NCBI GenBank assembly: GCA_050748485.1
Contig: JBOGPP010000193.1
Location: 9,681 to 73,680, forward strand
DNA: 64,000 nucleotides
Direction of reading: 5' to 3'
DNA from: TH5896 sp050748485
GTDB taxonomy: Archaea > Thermoproteota > Nitrososphaeria > Nitrososphaerales > Nitrososphaeraceae
In this document: piece after piece, positions 43,585-52,432 of the stretch
How the letters are laid out: each line of letters opens with the position of its first letter
How positions within the stretch are numbered: the first letter of the stretch is position 1
Made by a program: the position numbers and the translations under genes
Notes under the pieces: generated by a model
Database searches by the model: none
What the model was told of the DNA's origin: nothing
The model's input: only the letters and a program-made list of their open reading frames with translations

Positions 43585-44439
43585 ATGTCTACGTTTCTGA
43601 AAAGATTATTGGGGAATATACTTGAAGAATCTGAGGTGTCCAAACTTACTTCCTCTTTTGATGTTATCGGCAGTATTGTCATATTGAAAATACCCGAGAC
43701 TTTAGTTGATAGAAGGCAGCTGATAGCTAACGCTATTTTGGATAATATCAAATCAGCCAGATCGGTCTATCTGCAAACTTCTCCGGTAATTGGAGATCAC
43801 AGAACGAGGAAACTAGAGTTAATTGCAGGAGATGATAGTCCGATAACTTTCTATAAGGAGTATGGCTGCCAATTTAAGGTCGATGTCGAACAAACTTATT
43901 TTTCGCCTAGGCTTTCTACCGAAAGGTTCAGGATTGCAAGCCTCACTTTTGAAGATGAAGTTGTCACTAACATGTTCGCCGGTGTAGGAACATTTTCAAT
44001 AATCATCTGCAAATACCGAAATGTCAAAAAGGTCTATAACGTGGATATTAACCGAGCTGCTCACGAACTGTCAATATATAATTCTCGATTGAATAAAATG
44101 GAAGAAAAAATTGAGAGTTTTTGTGGAGATGCAAAAGAGGTCATAAGATCTCACATTAATGGAAAGTCCAATAGAGTTTTAATGCCGCTTCCTGAAAAGG
44201 CAAGATACTTTGTAAGTGATGCGGTAGCCTGTTTGAAAGAAGAGCAGGGCATGATTCATTATTTCCAACATGTAAGAGCAGACTCAAAAAAATCAGCCGT
44301 AGAGAACGGTTGGTCTGAGACCGAGGACGCCTTTCGCGAATACCCCCACGATATACAGTTCTTACATGTAGTAAGGGAAGTTGGGCCACGCTTTTATCAA
44401 TTGGTTTCAGACGTCCTAATCAAAAAGGGAACTAGATAG
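43585..44439 (+). CDS. trm5: tRNA (guanine-37-N1)-methyltransferase Trm5
   Basis: A 284-residue SAM-dependent enzyme of the Trm5/Tyw2 family that methylates G37. The SAM loop is NMFAGVGTFSIIICKY, followed by VYNVDINRAAHELSIYN and the active-site strand RVLMPLPEKARYF. It lacks the N-terminal D1 domain of long Trm5a forms, so it is closest to the short Trm5b/c types. m1G37 is the substrate for Taw1, encoded at 6.7 kb. Confidence 0.9.
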   Translation: MSTFLKRLLGNILEESEVSKLTSSFDVIGSIVILKIPETLVDRRQLIANAILDNIKSARSVYLQTSPVIGDHRTRKLELIAGDDSPITFYKEYGCQFKVDVEQTYFSPRLSTERFRIASLTFEDEVVTNMFAGVGTFSIIICKYRNVKKVYNVDINRAAHELSIYNSRLNKMEEKIESFCGDAKEVIRSHINGKSNRVLMPLPEKARYFVSDAVACLKEEQGMIHYFQHVRADSKKSAVENGWSETEDAFREYPHDIQFLHVVREVGPRFYQLVSDVLIKKGTR

Positions 44440-44451
44440 GTTTCAGTGGCA

Positions 44452-44703
44452 TTACCTGTCTTTCTTCTCTCCTTCCGTACCTTCCAGTGAGACTGCAGTT
44501 GCCATAGTGTATCCCATCCAAGCTATGACACCTACTATTGCTGCAACAAAAAAGAGTAGTGTGAGCTTTAGCACCAAAATATCATAACCTGACAAAAGCA
44601 AAAGATATGCATATAAAATAAATCCTATCAAAGAGATCAACAAAATAAGCACCCCTAGTCGATGTGAACTCGAAAGCTTTTTCATACCTATGACGTCGCT
44701 CAC
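44452..44703 (-). CDS. Two-helix membrane protein, hypothetical
   Basis: An 83-residue protein with two hydrophobic helices (about residues 18-36 and 45-68: LLISLIGFILYAYLLLLSG and LTLLFFVAAIVGVIAWMGYT), a basic N-terminus and a charged C-terminal tail GTEGEKKDR. Probably an inner-membrane protein. No known family is apparent. It follows the acetyltransferase gene by 28 bp on the same strand and could be cotranscribed. Confidence 0.65.
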   Translation of the reverse strand: MSDVIGMKKLSSSHRLGVLILLISLIGFILYAYLLLLSGYDILVLKLTLLFFVAAIVGVIAWMGYTMATAVSLEGTEGEKKDR

Positions 44704-44731
44704 TCAGGGCTTAATTTACTTTTCATTGGGT

Positions 44732-45229
44732 TCAGTCCAATTCTAATGCCATCAGAAAGGCATCCTCCCCGTCACGATAGTAAGATCTTAGCCTGGATTT
44801 TTTAAAGAATCCTAGTTTCTCATACATGCTAACGGCACCCTCATTGCTAACGCGGACCTCAAGATATATTTCGTCGCCTCTCCGGCTGATCACTCCGTTG
44901 ATTCCCTCTAGCATTAATGCCTTTCCAACGCCCTTTCCTCTATTCTCTTCAAGCACCCCAACAGAAACCACGTGTCCTTTCTTTACAAAACCCAGCTTCT
45001 TAAAGTTTGAAAAACCGAACTCGATCTTGCACATAATATAACCAACTACACGTCCATTCAACTCTGCAACAACGAATGATTCGGGCAATTCCTTCAGAAT
45101 GGATTCAAAGAAATAATCCGAATAATGTTCCGGCAAGGTCGACAGGTTTACCCCAATAACATCCTTGAGATCCTCGCTTTGACAGCGACGTATTATGTAG
45201 TCGCCTACTTGCCGCAGGGCTGATTGCAA
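44732..45229 (-). CDS. rimI: N-terminal acetyltransferase (RimI/Ard1-like GNAT)
   Basis: A 165-residue GNAT acetyltransferase. Acetyl-CoA binding motif A is VVSVGVLEENRGKGVGKALMLEGI (RGKGVG), and YEKLGFFKKSRLRSYYRDGEDAFLM is motif B. The strand FVAELNGRVVGYIMCKIEF precedes it. In archaea this branch acetylates protein N-termini, as Ard1 does. Start is ATG at 45229. Confidence 0.85.
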   Translation of the reverse strand: MQSALRQVGDYIIRRCQSEDLKDVIGVNLSTLPEHYSDYFFESILKELPESFVVAELNGRVVGYIMCKIEFGFSNFKKLGFVKKGHVVSVGVLEENRGKGVGKALMLEGINGVISRRGDEIYLEVRVSNEGAVSMYEKLGFFKKSRLRSYYRDGEDAFLMALELD

Positions 45230-45283
45230 TTCGTTAATTTAATCGCGGCACAAATTATTTAACCTTATCAACCAGCGAAATGG

Positions 45284-45400
45284 TTGGTTCAAAACTGATG
45301 AGGTAATCTCGAAATCAGTAAGTGGTGGAGTTCGCTGCTCCTGCCACCTAATATACGGCTTAGTAGGAGAGGTCCGGCTGCGGCTAATGCAAAAAAATCC
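45284..45400 (+). ncRNA. Candidate structured RNA
   Basis: Between the acetyltransferase and PAP2 genes the sequence folds on paper into three stems. Stem A: CTGAT (45295-45299) with ATCAG (45314-45318), with GAG/CTC inside. Stem B: 45322-45330 with 45338-45347, nine pairs and one bulged C, loop TTCGCTG. Stem C: GCTTAG (45358-45363) with CTAATGC (45384-45390), with CCG/CGG inside. Box A-like TTATTTAA (about 45255) lies about 30 bp upstream. Strand is chosen from this promoter only. It could instead be a leader or 3' region of a neighbouring mRNA. Confidence 0.3.
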
Positions 45401-45439
45401 ATCATGCGTTCTGTAGGCAGTTCGATTATTATTGCCTCT

Positions 45440-46135
45440 TCAAGTGGATTTTACAATTGAAACTTCTCTCCCAAGATGCATAACGTTACTCATAATAATC
45501 GATACAATCAGGCCGAAGAGGAGGCCACCAATAGCATCGGTAACATAATGTTGAATTAATAAAATTCTAGTTAATGCGACAATAAGGGGGAAGTTCCAGA
45601 TCAACCAGCCTGATATCCTCGATCTCCTATTCAGGACATAACCAACTATGAAGGCGAAGGCCGTTGATATCGCAACGTGATTTGAAGGATAGGAATAATC
45701 TCTTGACAGTGTAGAAAGTGTATCCCCTTCTATCACAAATCCTCTGGAGACATTCGATAACATGATTGGAGATGGATAATCAGGGTTGTCTCTTGCCACA
45801 ATCGGCTTGATGTAGGTCAAAAGTATAACAGTCAAGAGAATTGTGATTAGTAAAATGAGTCCTGGTTTTCTGGTCCTTCTAATAATGCTGAGCACTATGG
45901 AAATAATGACTAGTGTCACTACATCTCCAAGGGACGTGATTCCTATGATCAAGGTGGATACCATATCCGAACCTGGTGAAATATTGGACGCATAAAGACT
46001 AATTGCAGAATCTACACCACTAGTCGCCTCTGTTGCAACTAATGCAGTCATTAAGAAGAAAAGCGTTATTATGATAATGAATTGAGGAGATCTAAGTTTA
46101 GGAACCCAAGTGGGCCAAAGCTGTGCTATATGCAA
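45440..46135 (-). CDS. PAP2-family membrane phosphatase
   Basis: A 231-residue integral membrane protein with six hydrophobic helices. The lipid-phosphatase motifs are visible: KPIVARDNP (variant of KxxxxxxRP), SYPSNHVAI (variant of PSGH with catalytic His) and TRILLIQHYVTDAIGG (SRxxxxxHxxxD, with catalytic His and Asp). Probable substrates are polyprenyl or phospholipid phosphates. A short N-terminal segment precedes the first helix. Confidence 0.86.
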   Translation of the reverse strand: MHIAQLWPTWVPKLRSPQFIIIITLFFLMTALVATEATSGVDSAISLYASNISPGSDMVSTLIIGITSLGDVVTLVIISIVLSIIRRTRKPGLILLITILLTVILLTYIKPIVARDNPDYPSPIMLSNVSRGFVIEGDTLSTLSRDYSYPSNHVAISTAFAFIVGYVLNRRSRISGWLIWNFPLIVALTRILLIQHYVTDAIGGLLFGLIVSIIMSNVMHLGREVSIVKST

Positions 46136-46457
46136 AATATGAAATTAATGATGATGTAAGGCCAGCATATTTTTTTCTTTCGAAGGATAAAATCCAGTCT
46201 ATCCTTCAATCTGGAATTAATTCAGTTGCTAATCATGTCTTCTCAATTCTATGAATTCTATGAATGAAAAAATCAAACGAATAGTTGCTTTATTCCGGGC
46301 TACAAAGGATCACCAGAACGCGCTTCTAGTGGAATATGAGGAACGCAGCACATTGTCATAAGATTTCTTGACCTGAATTCCTGAATACATGTAATGCTTT
46401 ATTTGATTTTTTTTATATTTAATTATGTTTTAGATATGAACCGGTGTGTTGCATCAA
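46136..46457. other. Intergenic region (322 bp)
   Basis: AT-rich, with a promoter-like TTTTTATATTTAATTATG near 46408-46425. An ATG frame of 36 codons at 46251-46361 is open but has no features to support it. No RNA gene recognised. Confidence 0.3.
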
Positions 46458-46886
46458 CTAATATAGCCTAGAGCCCTCACGGATCTCCTGGGCGGATTCA
46501 GGGTCTTTTGAAGCATAATATTCTACCATACTCATCTTAAGTACCTTTAGAGAAAGTAGCGCACACTTTATACGTGCAGGTCCTAGGTTCAACAAGCCAA
46601 TATTTTCGAGGATGTCGTCCTTATCTAGTTCTTTAATTGAAGTCAGCGACTTGTTCATAACCATTTCGGTTAGCATTGATGCACTAGCTTGGCTTATTGC
46701 ACATCCTCTACCTTCGAATTTGACGTCCTTCACGATGTTATCTTCAACTTTCAAATAAATATCAATTTCATCTCCGCAAAGAGGATTGCTATCATGAAAG
46801 CTTACATCCGCATCCGAAATCCTCCCCTTATTTCTTGGATTCCTATAATGGTCAAGTATTATTTCCCTGTAGATATCCTCACTCAG
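46458..46886 (-). CDS. sufU: Iron-sulfur scaffold SufU
   Basis: A 142-residue IscU-like scaffold on which Fe-S clusters are built. The zinc/cluster ligands are all present: Cys37 in NPLCGDE, Cys in GRGCAISQASASM and Cys in ARIKCALLSLK, with the Asp in LCGD. The N-terminus SEDIYREIILDHYRNPRNKG is the family start, and to have it translation must begin at CTG 46886, in a CTGA overlap with the sufS stop; there is no ATG, GTG or TTG in frame before residue 45 of this frame. A protein beginning at TTG 46754 would lack Cys37. Partner of the SufS desulfurase. Confidence 0.9.
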   Translation of the reverse strand: MSEDIYREIILDHYRNPRNKGRISDADVSFHDSNPLCGDEIDIYLKVEDNIVKDVKFEGRGCAISQASASMLTEMVMNKSLTSIKELDKDDILENIGLLNLGPARIKCALLSLKVLKMSMVEYYASKDPESAQEIREGSRLY

Positions 46887-48130
46887 AGTCCAAACAACCT
46901 CCGCGCGCTTTGTAGTGCATCAATCAATATATTAACTTCATCTTTTGAGTTATAAACGTAGAAGCTAACCCTAGATGTAGCAGAAACATCCAACCTTTCC
47001 ATAAGAACCTGAGCACAGTGATGACCTGATCTCATCGCGATACCGAAGTCATTTAAGATGGTGGCCAAGTCATGTGGATGAATGTCGCCCAAATTGAAAG
47101 ATATAACTGCACCTCTTTCCTTCGTGACCTTTGGGCCATATATCGTGATACCTTGAAGCTCGTTCATTCTCTCCAATGCGTATTTAGTTATCTGCATCTC
47201 ATGTTCTCGGATATTCTCAAAACCAAGTGTATTAAGATAATCTATTGCAGCGCCAAAACCTATTACGTCTGCAATGTTAGGAGTTCCAGCTTCAAATTTG
47301 TACGGCAGATCATTAAATGAAGTTTTCTGCTTGTGAACTTCCTTGATCATATCTCCGCCTCCAATGAACGGTGGCATCTCTTCAAGAATCTCCCTTTTAG
47401 CGAAGAGTATTCCAACTCCAGTGGGACCTAACATTTTGTGAGCAGAGAAAGCCATAAAATCGCAGTCAAGATCTTGCACATCCACTTTCATGTGAGGCAC
47501 TGACTGTGCAGCATCTATCATCATAGGCACGTTCTTCTCATGGGCAAGCTTCGTCATTTTCTTCACAGGTAGGATAGTACCTAAAACGTTAGACATCTGA
47601 GAAATTGACACCAACTTTAAATCGGGATCATTAACCTTTTCGGAGAAATCCTCAATGTCAATACGTCCTTCTTCTCCTATATTCAAATAATCTAACGATG
47701 CTCCCACTTCACCAGTTACTAGCTGCCACGGTACGATATTGCTGTGGTGCTCAATTTCAGTTATGAGAACTCTGTTCGCTTTAGTTAGATGCTGGCGAGC
47801 CCAACACTTGGCTACTAAATTTATCGACTCAGTTGCGTTTCTAGTAAAAATAATCTCGTCTGCAGATTTTGCATTGATTAACTTGGCAACCCTCCGACGA
47901 ACTTCTTCATAAGCAAATGTTGCCTCCTCAGCTAATTGATGTACCGCTCTATGAATATTTGAATTATAATTCATGTAATAATTGCTTATAGAGTCAATTA
48001 CTGCTCTAGGCTTTTGCGTAGTGGCAGCGTTGTCGAGATAGATTAGCTTGTGGCCTCCCTTTAGCCTTCTTTGAAGGATGGGAAAATCCTCCCTTATCTT
48101 TTCAACATCTATGGTCGTACTCTGCAACAT
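46883..48130 (-). CDS. sufS: Cysteine desulfurase SufS
   Basis: A 415-residue PLP enzyme (group II) that takes sulfur from cysteine for Fe-S cluster building. IYLDNAATTQKPRAV at the N-terminus, MIDAAQSVPHMKVDVQDLDCDFMAFSAHKMLGPTGVGIL with the PLP Lys, and MRSGHHCAQVLMERL with the catalytic Cys are all intact. It overlaps sufU by four bases, and the pair is transcribed leftward together. Confidence 0.97.
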   Translation of the reverse strand: MLQSTTIDVEKIREDFPILQRRLKGGHKLIYLDNAATTQKPRAVIDSISNYYMNYNSNIHRAVHQLAEEATFAYEEVRRRVAKLINAKSADEIIFTRNATESINLVAKCWARQHLTKANRVLITEIEHHSNIVPWQLVTGEVGASLDYLNIGEEGRIDIEDFSEKVNDPDLKLVSISQMSNVLGTILPVKKMTKLAHEKNVPMMIDAAQSVPHMKVDVQDLDCDFMAFSAHKMLGPTGVGILFAKREILEEMPPFIGGGDMIKEVHKQKTSFNDLPYKFEAGTPNIADVIGFGAAIDYLNTLGFENIREHEMQITKYALERMNELQGITIYGPKVTKERGAVISFNLGDIHPHDLATILNDFGIAMRSGHHCAQVLMERLDVSATSRVSFYVYNSKDEVNILIDALQSARRLFGL

Positions 48131-48427
48131 ATTGCTTTTTTTCTCCCTCAGAGAGCGTCCTCAGATAAGCAATATCTCTTATGTCATATTTAAATGAGTG
48201 CGCTTGGGGCTTAAAGAGAAGAATGCTATAGCTAAAGTGCGAAATTCTCATTCTATTGTGTCTAACGTCATATCCAGCGTAATCTTAAAACAAATAAGTT
48301 AAAGTATTTATTGTGCGTCAGTCAGGTCGGTTCTGCTAGGCAAGTTTAAATTGGAAATTCGGAAAATCAAGAAAACATAGTGACCCTTGTCCTTTGGCGA
48401 GAACCATGGCTCAAGCCGTTGACCGAC

Positions 48428-48625
48428 ATGGAAACCGGTACCGATGTTTGTGCTGTCTGTAATGTAAGCTTTGAAGTCATGGATTTTGTAACGTCTTGTG
48501 AATTCTGTTCCGTTGGAGTGATCCATGATGTCTGTGCGAAGGATCATATTCTTCGTAATCACAAATCATTGTTGGATAAAAAGATAGTGTTACATAGAGA
48601 CAGGAGACTCCACGACTATCAATAA
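48428..48625 (+). CDS. Small zinc-binding protein
   Basis: A 65-residue protein from ATG 48428 (an open frame from GTG 48380 would add 16 residues). CAVC and CEFC pairs plus a later HDVCAKDHILRNH cluster give a plausible zinc site of Cys and His. Box A-like AGTATTTATTG near 48303-48313 is upstream. A partly overlapping antisense frame at 48308-48562 looks like a shadow. I know no function; the pattern resembles small zinc-binding domains of Nitrososphaerota. Confidence 0.6.
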   Translation: METGTDVCAVCNVSFEVMDFVTSCEFCSVGVIHDVCAKDHILRNHKSLLDKKIVLHRDRRLHDYQ

Positions 48626-49644
48626 CGCAAGTTGTTCGATTCCACAGGATCAGATTCCTTATATAGCCAGCATTTTACGTACCCGGTTTTAATTTTGAAT
48701 AGAGGTGGATCCTGCAAACACACCTCCATCGCATGAGGACATCTTTCGTAAAATCTACACCCTTTCAATTCCGACGCCAAGTCAGGGGGATTCCCTTTGA
48801 TAGAGTCTATTTTGTTGTAATTAGCATGTATTTTAGGGATAGCCTTAATCAAAGCTTGAGTATACGGATGCTTCGGATTAATGAGCAATTCAGAAGATGA
48901 GGATAGTTCTACAATCTGTCCAGCATACATAATCCCTATCTTGTCGGCAATCTCAGAAATCAAAGAAATATCATGGGATATCATTACAATATTCATATTT
49001 TTTTCAGCTTTGAGTTTCTTCAACAAATTCATTATCTGTGCCTGAACAAGTACATCTAATGCCGTAGTAGGCTCGTCTGCAATAAGGATAAGAGGCTGTA
49101 GCAGGAGCGCCATGGCTATAACAACACGTTGTTTCATCCCACCGCTTAACTCATGAGGATATCTGTTGGCAACCGATTTATCAAGTCCAACATCCTTCAG
49201 CGCTTGATAGATTGAATGTTCGAAATCTCCCTTAATCTTGTGCTCTTGCATTACCTCATGTAACTGATCGGAGATTCTGTAGACAGGGTCCAAGCTATTC
49301 ATAGCACCTTGGAAAACTACGGCAATTTTTTTCCATCTCATTTCGCGATTAAAATAACTCTCCGTTAACTCGAGAACGTTTTTTCCGTTAACAATTATCT
49401 TTCCTTGTACTATTCTTCCGGGAGGATTTATCGAACGGATGATTGCGGCCCCTAAAGTACTCTTCCCAGAGGCTGACTCACCTACAATGCCAATCGATTC
49501 ATTTCCACTTATCTCAAATGAAATGTCATCGACGGCTCTAACCTTACCTCGACTTGTGAAATAGTAAACCCGAAGGTTTTCTACTTTCAATCTAGTATCT
49601 AGAATGCGCATCGAATCATTTGATTTAGGCCCGCCTTTCGACAA
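48619..49644 (-). CDS. Peptide/nickel ABC transporter ATPase (DppD/OppD type)
   Basis: A 341-residue ATPase. Walker A GESASGKST, signature LSGGMKQRVVIAMAL and Walker B LILIADEPTTALDV are intact, and the C-terminus has the oligopeptide-type domain with the cluster-like GCRFYERCPHAMEVC motif. No permease or binding-protein gene lies next to it within the window, so the permeases must be upstream beyond the 355-bp gap or elsewhere; the gene looks solitary here. Confidence 0.92.
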   Translation of the reverse strand: MSKGGPKSNDSMRILDTRLKVENLRVYYFTSRGKVRAVDDISFEISGNESIGIVGESASGKSTLGAAIIRSINPPGRIVQGKIIVNGKNVLELTESYFNREMRWKKIAVVFQGAMNSLDPVYRISDQLHEVMQEHKIKGDFEHSIYQALKDVGLDKSVANRYPHELSGGMKQRVVIAMALLLQPLILIADEPTTALDVLVQAQIMNLLKKLKAEKNMNIVMISHDISLISEIADKIGIMYAGQIVELSSSSELLINPKHPYTQALIKAIPKIHANYNKIDSIKGNPPDLASELKGCRFYERCPHAMEVCLQDPPLFKIKTGYVKCWLYKESDPVESNNLRY

Positions 49645-49999
49645 TCATTAGATACCAGAGTTCTGCGTCATATGAACCGTACATCTTTTCTTGCTATTTT
49701 AATTCAGCGCGGAACGGAAACCATGCCTCTCTCTCTTTTTCAAAAAAAGGTCATGCTCGGGTAATGAAAATAGCTACCGCTATCCCTAGCAGTATTTGAG
49801 TCGTTGGGTGTTAAGCATCATTACTATTAGCCAGTGCGCTAGGTTGTGAAATCCGCGACAAAACATAAGGGATTGACAGCGTATGCATCATTAAGAAGGA
49901 ACTCACCACAATAACAGACATTTTCTTCACAGGCTCCCCACCACGACAGACCTTGCCAACAGGTTATATAACAGAAATGATAATTAAACAAAGTTTCTG
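49645..49999. other. Divergent intergenic region (355 bp)
   Basis: Box A GGTTATATAACAG near 49962-49972 is placed about 30 bp before the TTG at 50000. T-rich run CTCTCTCTTTTTC around 49724-49742 is followed by a purine run. No RNA gene seen. Confidence 0.4.
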
Positions 50000-50521
50000 T
50001 TGAAGACTCCTATTTGCTTGTTTGATGCAAAGACCGGCATCCTGTGCTCGAAGTGCGATGCAAAGTTAACCTCCGGTCAGCTCAACCACGCAGACGTCTT
50101 CTCTTCTATCAAACTCGCAAAATTGGCCGAAAAGGACCAAGAGATCAGCAAATTTACACTAGTTGGTTCTCACAAGGTTGATGACGATTATATCCTCTTC
50201 CTAAGAACTTCAGATATCATTACCATTAGAGGTAACCCTGCCATTGTTCAAAAATTTGCAGGTGAGTTCAATGCCAATATTTGGTTTGTAGAAGCAGAGG
50301 GAACTGATAGGAGATTCATGGAAAACCTCTTTTATCCTCTCCGAGTATTGAATATGAATTTAATCTGGTTACCTGACGGTAATAAGTTGACAAGGGTAAT
50401 TGTAAATCAAGAATCTGTGAAGAGGTCAAGTGTGCCACTTGATGTTGAAAAAATCAGGAAAGTTGCCAAAGCGGTTAAGAAAATCGAACTCATAGTAGAA
50501 TTTGAAACGCAATCAAATTAA
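50000..50521 (+). CDS. NusA/KH-like archaeal protein linked to aspS
   Basis: A 173-residue protein. N-terminal CLFDAKTGILCSKCDAKL carries three cysteines and may bind zinc. The middle has strands and helices in a KH-like order (SHKVDDDYILFLRTSDIITIRGNPAIVQKFAGEFNANIWFVEAEG), reminiscent of archaeal NusA-related proteins, but I could not verify a GxxG loop. It is 19 bp before aspS in the same direction. Start is TTG. RNA binding is inferred from fold hints only. Confidence 0.6.
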   Translation: MKTPICLFDAKTGILCSKCDAKLTSGQLNHADVFSSIKLAKLAEKDQEISKFTLVGSHKVDDDYILFLRTSDIITIRGNPAIVQKFAGEFNANIWFVEAEGTDRRFMENLFYPLRVLNMNLIWLPDGNKLTRVIVNQESVKRSSVPLDVEKIRKVAKAVKKIELIVEFETQSN

Positions 50522-50540
50522 AACAATTTGGGGTTAACGC

Positions 50541-51929
50541 ATGTCAGAGAAGATAAGCATCAGTAGATCTCATTTCGCAGACTGTATAAGCAACGATCTC
50601 GTAGGTAGCGATATCTGTGTAGCAGGGTGGATTGAAGATGTTCGAGACATTGGGAAACTGGGCTTTGTATCGATGAGAGATTTTACAGGAATCATGCAGG
50701 TCATAGTCGCTGGCGATCTGTTGGGCGAGATAAGGATGATCCCAAGACAAAGTTGCGTTCTCGTAGAGGGGAAAGTTCAGAGAAGTAAAGCAAAAAATGT
50801 TGAAGTTGAAATCAAGGCAAACAAGATTTCCCTGTTGTCAAAGGCTAGTCATCCTCTCCCCATAGATCCAACAGGACGTGTCGAATCCTCCACGGATAAG
50901 AGGATTGATTCAAGAGCTTTAGACCTGAGAAACCCCAAGGTTTCAGCGATATTTAGACTACGCTCTACTGCGCTACAGTCGATACGGGATTTCCTTAGGT
51001 CGAGACGATTCATGGAGGTAACTACCCCCAAGATCATTGGAACTTCGACGGAAGGCGGAGCGAATTTATTTCGATGCGATTATTTTGGAAAAAAAGCATA
51101 TCTAGCCCAGAGTCCGCAGCTATATAAAGAGCAGTTAACGATAGGCTTGGAGCGTGTATTTGAAATAGGCCCATATTTCCGGGCAGAAAAATCTCATACT
51201 GTGAGGCATTTAGCCGAGTTTACGAGTGTGGACGTGGAAGCAGCATTTCTTGATTATACTGACGTAATGAAGATCGTTGCAGATTTAGTGAGAAAAGTAA
51301 TCTATGATCTGTTACAGCAATGCACCGCTGATCTAAAATTGACGTTGGAGAAGATCGCGGAGCCTCACATTGTCGCGAGCTCCAACCATGACGAGATAGG
51401 CCATAGAATGGAGGAAATATTTGGCGTTTCAGATAATATTGAAGCTGACACCTTTGCGTTGAAAATAGAGCAAGTAACCTATGAAAAGGCTATAAATGAA
51501 TTAGCAGGCGTCGGGGAACCTTTGTCCTTTGGCGACGACCTTTCTGACACTGCATTACGAAAACTTGGTGATCTGCACAATGGATTTTATTTCATCACCG
51601 ATTGGCCTATGAAGCTCAAGCCTTTCTACATCCATGAGAAAGAAAAACACCCGGAGCTATCTTGCTCCTTTGATCTTCAATATGGATACCTAGAACTTGT
51701 TTCAGGAGGCAGAAGACAGCATGATCCCGAAAAATTGAAAAATAGGATCGTCGAACAGGGCCTAGATCCCAAAGGATTTGAGGACCATTTGAAAGCATTC
51801 CAATGGGGTATGCCACCTCACTCAGGGTGGGGATTAGGCTTTGATCGACTTATGATGGTTTTAACAAACTCCCAAAATGTTCGCGAAGTAGTCTTGTATC
51901 CTAGAGATGCAGAAAGGATTAGGCCTTAG
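50541..51929 (+). CDS. aspS: Aspartyl-tRNA synthetase
   Basis: A 462-residue class II synthetase of archaeal type, with an N-terminal OB anticodon-binding domain (about residues 20-110: GWIEDVRDIGKLGFVSMRDFTGIMQVIV) and a catalytic domain. Motif 2 GPYFRAEKSHTVRHLAEFTSVDVE and motif 3 GWGLGFDRLMMVL are clear, and the end VVLYPRDAERIRP separates it from AsnRS. It may be non-discriminating, charging tRNA-Asn as well, in species that use the transamidation route; that cannot be decided by eye. Confidence 0.95.
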   Translation: MSEKISISRSHFADCISNDLVGSDICVAGWIEDVRDIGKLGFVSMRDFTGIMQVIVAGDLLGEIRMIPRQSCVLVEGKVQRSKAKNVEVEIKANKISLLSKASHPLPIDPTGRVESSTDKRIDSRALDLRNPKVSAIFRLRSTALQSIRDFLRSRRFMEVTTPKIIGTSTEGGANLFRCDYFGKKAYLAQSPQLYKEQLTIGLERVFEIGPYFRAEKSHTVRHLAEFTSVDVEAAFLDYTDVMKIVADLVRKVIYDLLQQCTADLKLTLEKIAEPHIVASSNHDEIGHRMEEIFGVSDNIEADTFALKIEQVTYEKAINELAGVGEPLSFGDDLSDTALRKLGDLHNGFYFITDWPMKLKPFYIHEKEKHPELSCSFDLQYGYLELVSGGRRQHDPEKLKNRIVEQGLDPKGFEDHLKAFQWGMPPHSGWGLGFDRLMMVLTNSQNVREVVLYPRDAERIRP

Positions 51930-51938
51930 AAGATAGGA

Positions 51939-51948
51939 TTCTTTTTTT
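51939..51948 (+). terminator. T-run terminator after aspS
   Basis: A run of seven T follows the aspS stop (TTCTTTTTTTAT), consistent with archaeal poly-T termination. The convergent JAMM gene ends just beside it. Confidence 0.4.
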
Positions 51949-52396
51949 ATGAAGAGTGTTGCAGAGAGGAGGATTCTAGATTGACCTTAATCACCATTTT
52001 GTCAAGAATATAGGCAGCAAACCTGTGTGACAACGTTGAGTAAATTAGCCACACTACAGGATTAAGTTCCATATACTTCCTGTCAGTTAAAGAAGGAAAT
52101 GCTTGTGAGGAATGTGAGTGAAATATACCGACCACCTCCAGCTTGCGAGAGCTGATCTCTTTGTATGCACTTATTAGGTCATTTGGATCGATTCTGAAAG
52201 TATAAACTGACTCGTCGGCGTTACGCATAGGAACAATACCGCGGACACTGGCTACCTCATTTGATTCACTATCGACAAATCTAGTGTTCCCTTCCAGTAG
52301 TGCACACGCTTCAGCAGGGTAGCGCTCTTTTACAATTGTCTCAAGTCTGCGAAGGTGCTCTTGAGAAATGGTGATAGTGATTATCAAAAGGTACAA
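51947..52396 (-). CDS. JAMM/MPN metalloprotease-like protein
   Basis: A 149-residue Mov34/MPN-fold protein. The conserved Glu is E35 in ACALLEG and the zinc site is HSHSSQAFPSLTD; the spacing from the second His to Ser is one residue shorter than in many JAMM enzymes. JAMM proteins cleave isopeptide or other peptide bonds, including ubiquitin-like modifiers (SAMPs) in archaea. Whether this one is active is uncertain. Start may be TTG 52396 or an internal TTG. Confidence 0.82.
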   Translation of the reverse strand: MYLLIITITISQEHLRRLETIVKERYPAEACALLEGNTRFVDSESNEVASVRGIVPMRNADESVYTFRIDPNDLISAYKEISSRKLEVVGIFHSHSSQAFPSLTDRKYMELNPVVWLIYSTLSHRFAAYILDKMVIKVNLESSSLQHSS

Positions 52397-52432
52397 TGAT
52401 CGAATAAAGTGAAGTGATCTCCAATAGTCAAA

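Noticed and set aside
45295..45318. Hammerhead-like core CTGATGAG...CGAAA in the candidate structured RNA
   Set aside because: The conserved words occur, but stem II would have only one or two pairs and no hairpin fits stems I and III next to a cleavage site; the bases pair better as CTGAT/ATCAG.
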